This document shows, piece after piece, positions 1 to 6,285 of a stretch of 57,929 nucleotides of DNA (positions are counted from its first letter, which is position 1; the number at the start of each line of letters is the position of its first letter). Source of the DNA: a virus. The position numbers and the translations under genes are program-made. The notes beneath the pieces are model-generated. The model searched no databases, was not told the origin of the DNA, and was given only the letters and a program-made list of their open reading frames with translations. The DNA is taken from IMG/VR virus record IMGVR_UViG_3300025009_000123, positions 1-57,929 of that record; one strand, written 5' to 3'.

Positions 1-109
1 TGTTTCCCCAGGCCACGACATTGCTGTTTTCCCAGGCCTCGACATGGCTGTTTTCCCTGGCCACTACATGGCTGTTTTCCCTGGCCACTACATGGCTGTT
101 TCCCCAGGC
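1..109. repeat. 24-bp tandem repeat, in frame
   Basis: About four and a half copies of a 24-bp unit (forward core CATGGCTGTTTTCCCTGGCC with variants) run into the window edge. The period is a multiple of three and the array encodes the octapeptides of the minus-strand gene. Copies differ by single bases that change W/R, G/E and V/E. Arrays of this kind gain and lose units easily and stop short-read assemblies, which explains why the contig ends here. Confidence 0.85.
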
Positions 110-220
110 CTTATTGATGGTAATTCTTATCGCCACCCTTATTTCTATTCGAGTATATTCCTCGAACATTTCGGGCAGAGCGTCAAACTCCTTTTGCGTT
201 TTAATGATGATTATTTTCAT
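1..220 (-). CDS. Octapeptide-repeat protein, 3' end cut off by the window edge
   Basis: An open frame starts with ATG at 220, overlapping the sbcD stop as ATGA, and is still open at base 1 (73 codons visible). Residues 1-37 form a non-repetitive head with a TQKEFDALPEMFEEY stretch. From residue 38 the protein is made of 8-residue units of the form A-W/R-G/E-N-S-H-V-V/E. Similar eight-residue repeat proteins occur in phages and mobile elements and are thought to form beta-solenoid-like folds; their role is not known to me. The ATGA overlap implies translational coupling to sbcD. In the other version of this locus (right end of the window) the gene after sbcD is a methyltransferase instead. No function is assigned. 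Confidence 0.75.
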   Translation of the reverse strand, partial: MKIIIIKTQKEFDALPEMFEEYTRIEIRVAIRITINKAWGNSHVVARENSHVVARENSHVEAWENSNVVAWGN

Positions 221-1404
221 GCTGCACCCCCTACCGTCCGAATAAGTTCATCCGCCGCCATATCTTCAAGAGAATCCGCCTTCATCAGAATAGACCATTC
301 AACTTCCTCGTCTTTCAGTTCGGCCATTTTCTGTATTTTATCTCGTAGTCGATCTGCTTTGAGTACAGCTTCCGACCTGACATTCTGGCGGGGTACCCGG
401 ACGATACGGATATCGACGTCGAGGGCGCCGGCGGCTTTCATAATTTCCGTGATTGCCTCTTTGTCTATCTTGTCGGCGTCGTCTTGCCAGACTTTGTAAT
501 CCAACCGCGCAAAAGTACCCTTGACGCCATTTATAACATTGGCATCAATCCCTGTGATTTCGCCGACGGTATAGTCAAAGCTGATTCTTGATAGCTTTTT
601 TGCAGGAGTCTCGATAAAGCGCGAGCTGGTTAATTCTTCATCGATAAATTCATGTAGATAAAATCCCTTTGGCTCCATTTCGCCCCAATTCTGATGGTAA
701 AGAGATCCGCTGTAAAACGTATGCGCTCCGAGCTTCTGACTTTTATGAATATGGCCGAGAGCCACCAGATCAGGACGTGCAAGATCAATTTGCTCAAGCG
801 AAACCTCAACATCCATTCCAGTTCTTACCTGCCCGTTTGAAAGCATGGCCCCAGACACGTTAAAATGCCCGACAAGGATATGCGGGCAATCAAAACCCGC
901 CGCCTGAACCCCGAATCCAGAAAACAGCCCCGACATTGCATTACCTATTTCCTGATCGCTGTCAGTAATTCCGGAAGCAGTCTGGAAATACTGTTTTGTC
1001 GGTTGCGGTATCATAGTAATTACAGCTTGCGGCCTGCCATCCTGCATATTGTGATCGCGGAATCCGCCCTCGTAGAGATAAACTTGCTCCGGCATTGAAG
1101 CAACATAAACCGGAAAGACCCCTTTTGCGAATTGCAGGATCTCCGGGGATTTACCGTCGTGACTTGGAGTCCCGATTATAATTGCAACCGGCGCGATATC
1201 TGCCAGCTCGGAAACAACTCTGACTGCGAGCCTTGCAGCTTTTGAGTCCAGCTTGATTTCCTGCGAATCAAAGGTATCTCCGGCGTTAATAATAAGATCA
1301 ACTTTCTCTGATCGCGCCGTTTCAATTAGAAAGTCGAGGCATTTTTCAGCCTCTTCGATATCTTTGTCTTTTAAGTGCCAGTCGGCGGTAGCTAATATTT
1401 CCAT
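217..1404 (-). CDS. sbcD: SbcD/gp47/Mre11-like nuclease subunit (left haplotype)
   Basis: Calcineurin-like metallophosphoesterase, 395 aa. Metal-binding motifs are visible in order: the ADWH near residue 8, GDTFD near 43, SHDG near 85, GHFN and GHIH (about 185-225). It should pair with the SbcC ATPase at 53332-55821 and process double-strand DNA ends, the usual role of SbcCD and T4 gp46/47. The start at 1404 is preferred over an upstream ATG because GGAG sits just before it and the next in-frame residues match the N terminus of the second copy. It overlaps the HNH gene upstream by 13 nt. The copy at 56224-57408 is roughly three-quarters identical in protein sequence. Confidence 0.85.
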   Translation of the reverse strand: MEILATADWHLKDKDIEEAEKCLDFLIETARSEKVDLIINAGDTFDSQEIKLDSKAARLAVRVVSELADIAPVAIIIGTPSHDGKSPEILQFAKGVFPVYVASMPEQVYLYEGGFRDHNMQDGRPQAVITMIPQPTKQYFQTASGITDSDQEIGNAMSGLFSGFGVQAAGFDCPHILVGHFNVSGAMLSNGQVRTGMDVEVSLEQIDLARPDLVALGHIHKSQKLGAHTFYSGSLYHQNWGEMEPKGFYLHEFIDEELTSSRFIETPAKKLSRISFDYTVGEITGIDANVINGVKGTFARLDYKVWQDDADKIDKEAITEIMKAAGALDVDIRIVRVPRQNVRSEAVLKADRLRDKIQKMAELKDEEVEWSILMKADSLEDMAADELIRTVGGAA

Positions 1405-1838
1405 AGGATTGTCTCCGTCTCTTTTTTGCCGTGATATTCTAAGTGATGTTTTCTGCATAGCCATCTAACAGAAAGCGGTTTATAGTAATCGTCATGGTGC
1501 GCCTCAACTTTTTCCTTTCCGCAAATCTCGCACACGCCCTTTACGAGATTTCCGGACTTAATGGCTCGTTCTGCCAACTGGTTTGCAAGATATTTTTCGG
1601 GATTTTTCCTTCTTCTTTTTCTTTGGTACTCACCCGCATTTTGTTTTCTGTCGGGCCTTTGGCATCGCTCTTTTTCATATTCCACATAATGAAGTCTGTT
1701 TTTGTCGTAATTCTCCTGGACATCTTTTTTGTTACACTCCTTGCACTTTCCGACACGGCCATCTTTCATTTGAGAATGTTTATAAAAATCATCCAAAACT
1801 TTTTCTTTTCCGCATTTAAAGCATGTTTTTGTTTCCAT
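1392..1838 (-). CDS. Free-standing HNH endonuclease
   Basis: A 148-aa protein with an N-terminal zinc ribbon (CFKCG then CKEC), a basic middle, and a C-terminal HNH motif with CEICG, AHHDDY and WLCRKHH. This is the layout of phage HNH homing endonucleases. The start at 1838 follows AGGAGG directly; the longer frame to 1877 has no such site. It lies between the annealing-protein gene and sbcD, where the right-end version of the locus has only 21 bp. A strong promoter lies immediately upstream (1868-1896). It is therefore best read as an inserted selfish gene with its own transcription signal. Confidence 0.8.
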   Translation of the reverse strand: METKTCFKCGKEKVLDDFYKHSQMKDGRVGKCKECNKKDVQENYDKNRLHYVEYEKERCQRPDRKQNAGEYQRKRRRKNPEKYLANQLAERAIKSGNLVKGVCEICGKEKVEAHHDDYYKPLSVRWLCRKHHLEYHGKKETETILWKY

Positions 1839-1867
1839 AATCCTCCTACAAGGTAAGGGTTTATGGA

Positions 1868-1896
1868 AACATAGCACGCGTCTAAAATGTTGTCAA
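1868..1896 (-). promoter_or_regulatory. Sigma70-type promoter of the HNH gene
   Basis: On the minus strand TTGACA (1896-1891), a 17-nt spacer, and TATGTT (1873-1868) with a TG extended -10. This is a near-consensus promoter. The predicted start near 1861 leaves a short leader with AGGAGG before the ATG at 1838. It falls inside the sequence present only in this version of the locus. Confidence 0.75.
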
Positions 1897-1908
1897 GAGA
1901 ATACCGTT

Positions 1909-2988
1909 TTAGAAAGGAATCCCATCGTCGTCTTTGGCTTTGTCCTGTAGGTTTAAAAGGCTCTTAAAAAGGTTCACTCTCTGGCCGGGAGTTAATTCGG
2001 GTATGATTTTAATCTTTGATCTTTGCAGGAAAGCCGGAAGATCGTAGCCTTTGCGATCCGCAAGAATTGTGAGTGACTTAGCTTGTTCGTGAACGTCTCC
2101 GTTCTGAAAGTCAAGAATCTGGCTTTCTTCCGGTGTCGGAGGAGGAGGGTCTGGCTTATTGTCGTCCGGGGGATCGGGGGGATCATCCTCTTTTTCAGGA
2201 TTTATAGGCGTGATATCAATTGGCTCTGATTCCTGAACGGCGCCATCCATAACCTGTTTGCCGTAAATCCCGGTCATGCTCTGAATATGAGCCTGAATTA
2301 ACTGCTTCTTGACTTCTTTGTCGTTGTAGTCGGGCCGGAAAACTATTCGAACCATGACAAAGGGTTTCGCTAACTCGGCTTTCGTGTAAGCGTTTTTGAG
2401 TCCTAATATTTCCCTGACAACCCTGTTCATGGCCCCGGCCTCCGCTAATTTCAGTTTATGTTTTCTTTTCTGCAGCATGTCGCGCTTTACGCAGAATTCG
2501 ACATAATCAGCCTTTTCTTTCGCGCTTGCTTCCTTCTTGTATTTTTTGGCTTTGCCCTCGTAGGATTCCCGGAGCTCTTCTTCTACAACTTCAAAATCAA
2601 TGTCGTATTCAGCCCGGAAAAATACCGGCTGCCCGTCGGCTTTTTTTATTCCACCGACCGCTGCGAATGCACAATAGTTACGATCCGATCTGTTATCCAG
2701 CCGTTTTGCCTCCGCAACTGACCAGATAATACCGGCGCAAACAGACAACTTCATAAGCGCCTGTTTTGTCAGCCTGAATTTCTGCTTGTTTTCGTCGTCT
2801 TCTGAGCTATGCGGATAGACATCACCGTCTTTCGGGTCTGAGCTCAAAACAACCTTTTCAATTACCGGCGCATGAAACTCCGATAATCCCGCAATTTGAG
2901 TTGAGGGCATTAAAAGATTTGCCCCTGCTGTTTTTGCGACTTCAAGTTCTTTCAATATTTCTTTTTCTTTAGGTTCTTTTTCAGCCAT
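1909..2988 (-). CDS. Conserved phage recombination-module protein, possible single-strand annealing protein
   Basis: A 359-aa protein with a charged N terminus, a central region (about 70-250) containing LTKQALMKLS and MNRVVREILGLKNAYTK stretches, and a proline/aspartate-rich linker (about 265-285) before a short conserved tail ending in DDDGIPF. I recall similar proteins encoded next to SbcCD pairs in phages, which suggests a single-strand annealing or DNA-binding role like RecT/Erf, but I see no decisive motif. The linker and acidic tail resemble those of single-strand DNA-binding proteins. A second, 5'-truncated copy is at the right edge of the window. The start follows AGGGGGTGCAAC. Confidence 0.5.
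   Translation of the reverse strand: MAEKEPKEKEILKELEVAKTAGANLLMPSTQIAGLSEFHAPVIEKVVLSSDPKDGDVYPHSSEDDENKQKFRLTKQALMKLSVCAGIIWSVAEAKRLDNRSDRNYCAFAAVGGIKKADGQPVFFRAEYDIDFEVVEEELRESYEGKAKKYKKEASAKEKADYVEFCVKRDMLQKRKHKLKLAEAGAMNRVVREILGLKNAYTKAELAKPFVMVRIVFRPDYNDKEVKKQLIQAHIQSMTGIYGKQVMDGAVQESEPIDITPINPEKEDDPPDPPDDNKPDPPPPTPEESQILDFQNGDVHEQAKSLTILADRKGYDLPAFLQRSKIKIIPELTPGQRVNLFKSLLNLQDKAKDDDGIPF
2291..2417. repeat. 127-bp exact match to the right end of the window (copy 1)
   Basis: Every base from 2291 to 2417 equals 57803-57929, and the base before it differs (A here, C at 57802). The length of exactly 127, ending at the contig end, is what a de Bruijn graph of k=127 produces. It lies within the coding region of the annealing-protein candidate and has no repeat character of its own. 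Confidence 0.95.
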
Positions 2989-3005
2989 GTTGCACCCCCT
3001 TGTTG

Positions 3006-3188
3006 TTATTTCTTCTCATTATCAATAATAAAGTTCTCGATTTCTTCCATGTTCTCAATTATTGCCTTCGCTTTTGCCAGGCCGAAACTGAAATAATAAA
3101 CCTCGCCTGTTCTTGAATTCTCTCCACACGGAATTGAGATTGTCTGTTTTCCTTTGTACTCGTCGAATTTAACTTCGTGTTTTGACAT
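3006..3188 (-). CDS. Small hypothetical protein (60 aa)
   Basis: Soluble, charged 60-aa protein with no motif I recognise. AAAGGAT precedes its ATG. It sits 17 bp upstream of the annealing-protein candidate and 2 bp downstream of the HTH protein, so it is cotranscribed in the leftward operon. Function unknown. Confidence 0.65.
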   Translation of the reverse strand: MSKHEVKFDEYKGKQTISIPCGENSRTGEVYYFSFGLAKAKAIIENMEEIENFIIDNEKK

Positions 3189-3190
3189 TG

Positions 3191-3442
3191 TTATCCTTTC
3201 AGTTTGTAAGAAAATAAGCCCTTGTCGATCCTGCTGGCCTCAATATCCATCAGGTAGGGTTTCAGTTTTGCCCGAATATCGGAGATCCTTCCCGTTCCGT
3301 TCAGTATGTTCATCTGTCTGACTATCTCGGAATTTGTAACTTCGCCGGCAAGAAGTCTTTCGTATAGTTGGTAAGACTGAGTTCCCGGCGTGAAAAGTTT
3401 TGCAGGAGCTGGTCGTGGATGGAAAAGAGGTTGTTGAGTCAT
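3191..3442 (-). CDS. Small winged-helix (HTH_39-like) protein
   Basis: An 83-aa protein with a TQSYQLYERLLAGEVTNSEI helix pair followed by NGTGRISDIRAKL. This matches the helix-turn-helix family often found in phage early operons (HTH_39 type). It probably binds DNA, but its target is unknown. The start overlaps the previous gene by ATGA at 3439-3442, indicating coupled translation. Confidence 0.6.
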   Translation of the reverse strand: MTQQPLFHPRPAPAKLFTPGTQSYQLYERLLAGEVTNSEIVRQMNILNGTGRISDIRAKLKPYLMDIEASRIDKGLFSYKLKG

Positions 3443-3738
3443 TCTGCCTCCCTGCGTTGCTCAAAATATTCCCTTACAAGTTTTTTATGCGCTTTATAAA
3501 CTGTCATTCTTTTTGGGCGCACATTCATTCCTTCCATAACAAAAGAAGCATAAGGATGGTTGGCTATCCACACCCGGACGCTTCCGATTGTTGCATTGAA
3601 TTTATCAATTTTAATGAACCTGTCGCACTCCAACAGTCTGTTTAATTCTTTATCCCATTCTGCGCTGTATCTGCCTTGCGAAAGCCAACAAGCAGGATGC
3701 GCCAAAGCAAACAATATTTCTATCAATCTATTCCACAT
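3439..3738 (-). CDS. Hypothetical early protein (99 aa)
   Basis: Starts at ATG 3738 behind GGGGAGGGGATT; an upstream in-frame ATG at 3813 would overlap the preceding small membrane gene and lacks a ribosome site. Residues 1-25 are hydrophobic and aromatic (WNRLIEILFALAHPACW), and the C-terminal half is basic (RPKRMTVYKAHKKLVREYF). No family recognised. Confidence 0.6.
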   Translation of the reverse strand: MWNRLIEILFALAHPACWLSQGRYSAEWDKELNRLLECDRFIKIDKFNATIGSVRVWIANHPYASFVMEGMNVRPKRMTVYKAHKKLVREYFEQRREAE

Positions 3739-3751
3739 AATCCCCTCCCCT

Positions 3752-3886
3752 TTATTTCGGTAAGCAGCACCAGATATAAATGAATACGACAAAAGCGATT
3801 CCGGCGGCGGCAATAGTCAAACCCTTACACGGCGGACCCTGTTCTTCGTCCTGAATGCGGTGATATAATTCATTGGGGTTTTTCAT
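3752..3886 (-). CDS. Small single-pass membrane protein (44 aa)
   Basis: ATG at 3886 follows GAGGAGCGAAGG. The protein has a short charged head and one strongly hydrophobic segment (LTIAAAGIAFVVFIYIW) near the C terminus. It overlaps the stop of the gene before it as ATGA, so the pair is translationally coupled. Together with the next gene it forms two tiny inner-membrane proteins near the start of the PL operon. Function unknown; such early proteins are often host-takeover or exclusion factors. Confidence 0.6.
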   Translation of the reverse strand: MKNPNELYHRIQDEEQGPPCKGLTIAAAGIAFVVFIYIWCCLPK

Positions 3887-4038
3887 CCTTCGCTCCTCGG
3901 CATAATGTAGGTGTATTTTATTACCTGTGATTCGATCTCATGTGCCATCCGCCACGAGTACCCGGTTCCAATTCCAGCCAGAAAAACAATTAAAAACGCT
4001 GTGAAGATTTGAAAGGCCTTCCATAATTTATCTGCCAT
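3883..4038 (-). CDS. Small single-pass membrane protein (51 aa)
   Basis: ATG at 4038 follows AGGAGGCATAA, a strong site. The hydrophobic stretch FQIFTAFLIVFLAGIGTGY (about residues 9-27) spans the membrane once, and a charged C-terminal tail follows. The stop overlaps the start of the next small membrane protein. No homologue recognised. Confidence 0.6.
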   Translation of the reverse strand: MADKLWKAFQIFTAFLIVFLAGIGTGYSWRMAHEIESQVIKYTYIMPRSEG

Positions 4039-4052
4039 TTATGCCTCCTTCT

Positions 4053-4223
4053 TTAAGTATAAAACCATTGTTCGGGATGATTTTTAAGGACTTCAAGCTT
4101 GCAATAACTCGGGATAATTTGTTTGGCTTCTCTTTCGGTTGTTTCATGAATTTCCTGCTCACCTTCGGTTCTGAAGAGATATCTGCCTTTATCTTTGTCA
4201 TATTTAACTGTTAATTCTGGCAT
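4053..4223 (-). CDS. First gene of the leftward operon, hypothetical (56 aa)
   Basis: ATG at 4223 follows GGAGGCTTAAGC. The 56-aa soluble protein (MPELTVKYDKDKG at its start) is rich in charged residues and ends WFYT. It is the first gene after the leftward promoter, about 84 nt downstream of its predicted start site. Its leader carries two GGAGGC stretches (the second used by this gene). Function unknown. Confidence 0.6.
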   Translation of the reverse strand: MPELTVKYDKDKGRYLFRTEGEQEIHETTEREAKQIIPSYCKLEVLKNHPEQWFYT

Positions 4224-4313
4224 GCTTAAGCCTCCTTTTATGCCTCCTTCGGGGTTAGTTTTAGCTGTTTGCTTCTTTCAAATTTTGTGGTTTTGTTTTT
4301 GGCTTTGTGTCAT

Positions 4314-4342
4314 TAATTAATCAATAAGATTATTGATGTCAA
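4314..4342 (-). promoter_or_regulatory. Leftward early promoter PL with operator OL
   Basis: Minus-strand TTGACA (4342-4337), 17-nt spacer, TAATTA (4319-4314). The spacer is filled by the perfect palindrome ATCAATAAGATTATTGAT (4320-4337), with 8-bp arms and a 2-bp centre. A near-identical site lies in the same position within the rightward promoter, so repressor binding would block both. It drives the small early genes and the recombination operon. Confidence 0.8.
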
Positions 4343-4446
4343 GAAAAATAATAATCAAATTGTAATATTTTTTTGCGAGAGGGGCTCTGTAAAGAGATAA
4401 GGCATTAATAATAAAAACGATTATGATGTTGAGATTATTGGGGAGA

Positions 4447-4487
4447 TGAAAAAAGAAAAGCCGCTGCAATCAGGAAGTTGCAACGGC
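4447..4487 (-). terminator. Rho-independent terminator after the repressor-lipoprotein unit
   Basis: On the minus strand an imperfect 10-bp hairpin (GCCGTTGCAA with TTGCAGCGGC, arms at 4478-4487 and 4460-4469) is followed by CTTTTCTTTTTT. It lies 27 bp after the lipoprotein stop and would end the repressor transcript before PL. Confidence 0.7.
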
Positions 4488-4513
4488 CTTGGGGATGTTC
4501 TGAATTATCGGGT

Positions 4514-4834
4514 CTATTTTCTCTTGTCTTCGATTACCACATTCGGGCTTTGCTCCCAGTCTTTTCTTACATAATCGGGATCATCAGGGCTTAGACAGCG
4601 AAACACTATAACGTAATAGCCCCGGCCTGTTGTGTCTTCATTTATTGGCATAATTACCTGGTTTTTTGATTTACAAAACTCATTTGCTCTGTTCAGGAGG
4701 GCCGTTCTGAATTTGGGGGTTGCGCTTGATGTATATGTATCGGGACCAAATGGCGTGATCCCCCTGTAGGGGTCTCGGGCACATGAAAACAGCATAAAGG
4801 CAAAAACCATTGAAACAAGAATTTTAATTTTCAT
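4514..4834 (-). CDS. Lipoprotein in the rex position (lysogenic conversion candidate)
   Basis: A 106-aa protein with a lipoprotein signal peptide: basic MKIKI, hydrophobic VSMVFAFML, lipobox LFSC with Cys18. The mature part is about 88 aa and mostly polar, with two more cysteines that could pair. It is 34 bp downstream of the repressor on the same strand and before a terminator, so it should be made in the lysogen. That is the place of rexAB in lambda. Small lipoproteins expressed by prophages often block superinfection (Llp, Cor, Ltp types). I recognise no sequence match to those, so exclusion is an inference. Confidence 0.75.
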   Translation of the reverse strand: MKIKILVSMVFAFMLFSCARDPYRGITPFGPDTYTSSATPKFRTALLNRANEFCKSKNQVIMPINEDTTGRGYYVIVFRCLSPDDPDYVRKDWEQSPNVVIEDKRK

Positions 4835-4868
4835 TTCAAAAACCCTTCCTTAACATGCTCTGTTTTGC

Positions 4869-5522
4869 TTAAATTTTTACAACAACATCAACAACCTTTC
4901 CAACTACGCGGAAGTCAACCGGGCTGTCTTTACGAATAACTATTTCGGGATATTTATTGTTCATCGGTCGCAATATAATAGCATCTTTTGTATCATAATA
5001 AAATTTAAATGTTGCCTCGCCGTTTAACACCGCCACACACGGGCAACCGTTGTCACAGGCTATTTCGGGGTCATCCACAATAATGTCGCCGGGAAGATAT
5101 CGCGGATACATGCTGTCGCCCTCAACGCGCAGCCCAAATGCGTTTGGCCCTGTTTTTTTGTATGAGTGAACCGGATCTCCCTCGCCGGAAACGCCCGGAG
5201 GCCATTCGTCGGAAGCCTCTGCAAGCAACCCTGCGCTAACCCACGATATCACCGGAAGCGGCCCTGAATATTTTTCCGGCAACTGAACAGACGAGAATTT
5301 ATACATCTCGCTCTCATCAACATTAAGTTTCTCGCAGATAATTTTCAATATTTTGTTTCCGATATTTCGCCGAGCCCCGGTTTCTTTATCGTTTAAAATC
5401 ATTAAAACATACACCTGGTCGCGGTCAATAAGGCGCGCGAGATCGATGGGGCGAAGGCTGCGCTCCTCCATTAAACGCATCAGGTTTTTCCGCTTAATGT
5501 CGTTTAAATTAACATCAATCAT
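4869..5522 (-). CDS. cI: CI/LexA-type prophage repressor (HTH + S24 peptidase)
   Basis: A 217-aa repressor. Residues 10-75 hold an XRE-type helix-turn-helix (RPIDLARLIDRDQVYVLMIL). Residues 88-217 form the S24/LexA domain: autocleavage bond Ala97-Gly98 in WVSAGLL, nucleophile Ser137 in GDSMYP, and general base Lys173 in TFKFYY. RecA-stimulated self-cleavage would induce the prophage. AGGGAA precedes the ATG. Its divergent neighbour is Cro-like, and matching operators lie in both early promoters. A promoter for this gene (PRM) must lie between 5523 and 5590, but I see no clear -35/-10 pair there, as expected if it needs activation. Confidence 0.9.
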   Translation of the reverse strand: MIDVNLNDIKRKNLMRLMEERSLRPIDLARLIDRDQVYVLMILNDKETGARRNIGNKILKIICEKLNVDESEMYKFSSVQLPEKYSGPLPVISWVSAGLLAEASDEWPPGVSGEGDPVHSYKKTGPNAFGLRVEGDSMYPRYLPGDIIVDDPEIACDNGCPCVAVLNGEATFKFYYDTKDAIILRPMNNKYPEIVIRKDSPVDFRVVGKVVDVVVKI

Positions 5523-5560
5523 ATAATTTCCCTACATAATCAAAATGGTGAAAATTTTTC

Positions 5561-5596
5561 TTGACATCAATAATCAATAAGATTATTTATCGACAC
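5561..5596 (+). promoter_or_regulatory. Rightward early promoter PR with operator OR
   Basis: TTGACA (5561-5566), 17-nt spacer, TATTTA (5584-5589). The operator ATCAATAAGATTATTTAT (5573-5590) overlaps the -10 and differs from OL by one base. An extra half site (ATCAATAA without its partner) lies just before it at 5566-5573. The predicted transcription start, about 7 nt after the -10, falls at 5596-5597, which is the ATG of the Cro-like gene. Confidence 0.8.
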
Positions 5597-5800
5597 ATGA
5601 AGCTAAAACAATACCTCAAAAAAAAGGATCGTGCGGCATTTGCCGCGAAAATCGGCACTACGAAAAACTATGTCAACCTGCTGTCCTGCGGATTGCGCCG
5701 GCCCGGTCCGGAACTCGCATTAAAAATTGAAATAGAAACCCAGGGCGATGTTTCGCGGATGGAGCTGCTATATCCAGGCGAGACGCTACCACAAAACTAG
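5597..5800 (+). CDS. cro: Cro/YdaS-like repressor
   Basis: A 67-aa protein with one helix-turn-helix (AAFAAKIGTTKNYVNLLSCG, about residues 13-33) followed by RRPGPELALKIEIETQGDV. This is the pattern of the YdaS/Cro family. The start is set at 5597 because an in-frame upstream ATG at 5561 lies inside the -35 box and cannot be transcribed from PR. There is no Shine-Dalgarno sequence before 5597, and the promoter places the transcript start at the ATG itself, so it is probably translated from a leaderless mRNA. It should compete with the repressor for OL and OR and favour lytic growth. Confidence 0.8.
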   Translation: MKLKQYLKKKDRAAFAAKIGTTKNYVNLLSCGLRRPGPELALKIEIETQGDVSRMELLYPGETLPQN

Positions 5801-5841
5801 TTGCCGAACAACAAAGAAACTTATCAATTGGATTAATTCTC

Positions 5842-6072
5842 ATGAGTCTTCCAAAATTAAGTGAAGAAAAATTACCGGTGTCGGTTACGCTTGAACAATG
5901 GCTGACCGAGATAGCGGATCATGTTTGCAGGGTCGAGGATATCAACAGATCCCAACTCGTCACAAGAGCGTTAAAATATTATTGCTTCAGCCGCATCATA
6001 AAGGCGCGTCCCGGATTCTGGCAGACAATCTACAACGACATTATTGAGGCGTCAAACGATAGAAATGGTTAA
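5842..6072 (+). CDS. Ribbon-helix-helix-like regulator in the cII position
   Basis: A 76-aa protein. The stretch from about residue 35, INRSQLVTRALKYYCFSR, resembles the helix pair of Arc/CopG-type proteins, and an earlier VSVTLEQWL could form the strand. It lies between the Cro-like gene and the replication genes, the place of cII in lambda, so a role in the lysis-lysogeny decision is plausible but not shown. The ribosome site is weak (GGATTAATTCTC). Confidence 0.5.
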   Translation: MSLPKLSEEKLPVSVTLEQWLTEIADHVCRVEDINRSQLVTRALKYYCFSRIIKARPGFWQTIYNDIIEASNDRNG

Positions 6073-6189
6073 AAATTATTTTAATTATAATTCTAAATCA
6101 ACCCTTTCCGGGAAAACTATCGGTGATGGGCGGGATTGAAAGGCAAGTCTTATGAGTTGGACAGAACTCAAAATTCAAACTATTTTCAG
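6073..6189. other. Gap between RHH gene and replication gene, no CDS seen
   Basis: AT-rich spacer after the RHH gene. An open frame on the minus strand (6098-6292) has no ribosome site and overlaps the structured element, so I do not call it. The only notable signal is the hairpin element that follows at 6190. Confidence 0.5.
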
Positions 6190-6259
6190 AAAAAGGTACA
6201 TCAGAAACCGTGCTCCCTGCATGGTCAAGAGGCTGTCCCCTCGTCTGATGTGCCTTTTT
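6190..6259 (+). ncRNA. Branched RNA element or terminator before the replication gene
   Basis: A 16-bp outer stem pairs 6190-6205 (AAAAAGGTACATCAGA) with 6244-6259 (TCTGATGTGCCTTTTT), broken only by one G-U pair. Inside it are two further hairpins: ACCGTGC/GCATGGT (6207-6213 with 6219-6225, one G-U, loop TCCCT) and GAGG/CCTC (6229-6232 with 6239-6242). The result is a three-way junction. The 3' arm ends in five U, so it may act as a terminator like lambda tR1, as an attenuator or antitermination (put-like) site, or as a small RNA. It could also be a small mobile palindrome. Confidence 0.55.
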
Positions 6260-6285
6260 GTGTAAATAAAGGGGGGGCGGCATAA

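Noticed and set aside
1-109. CRISPR array or plus-strand coding repeat
   Set aside because: The 24-bp units are directly adjacent with no spacers, and the plus-strand frames have no ribosome site; the minus-strand frame is coupled to sbcD.
5561-5596. Longer start for the Cro-like gene at 5561
   Set aside because: The extra codons lie on the -35 and operator of PR and would not be in the transcript.
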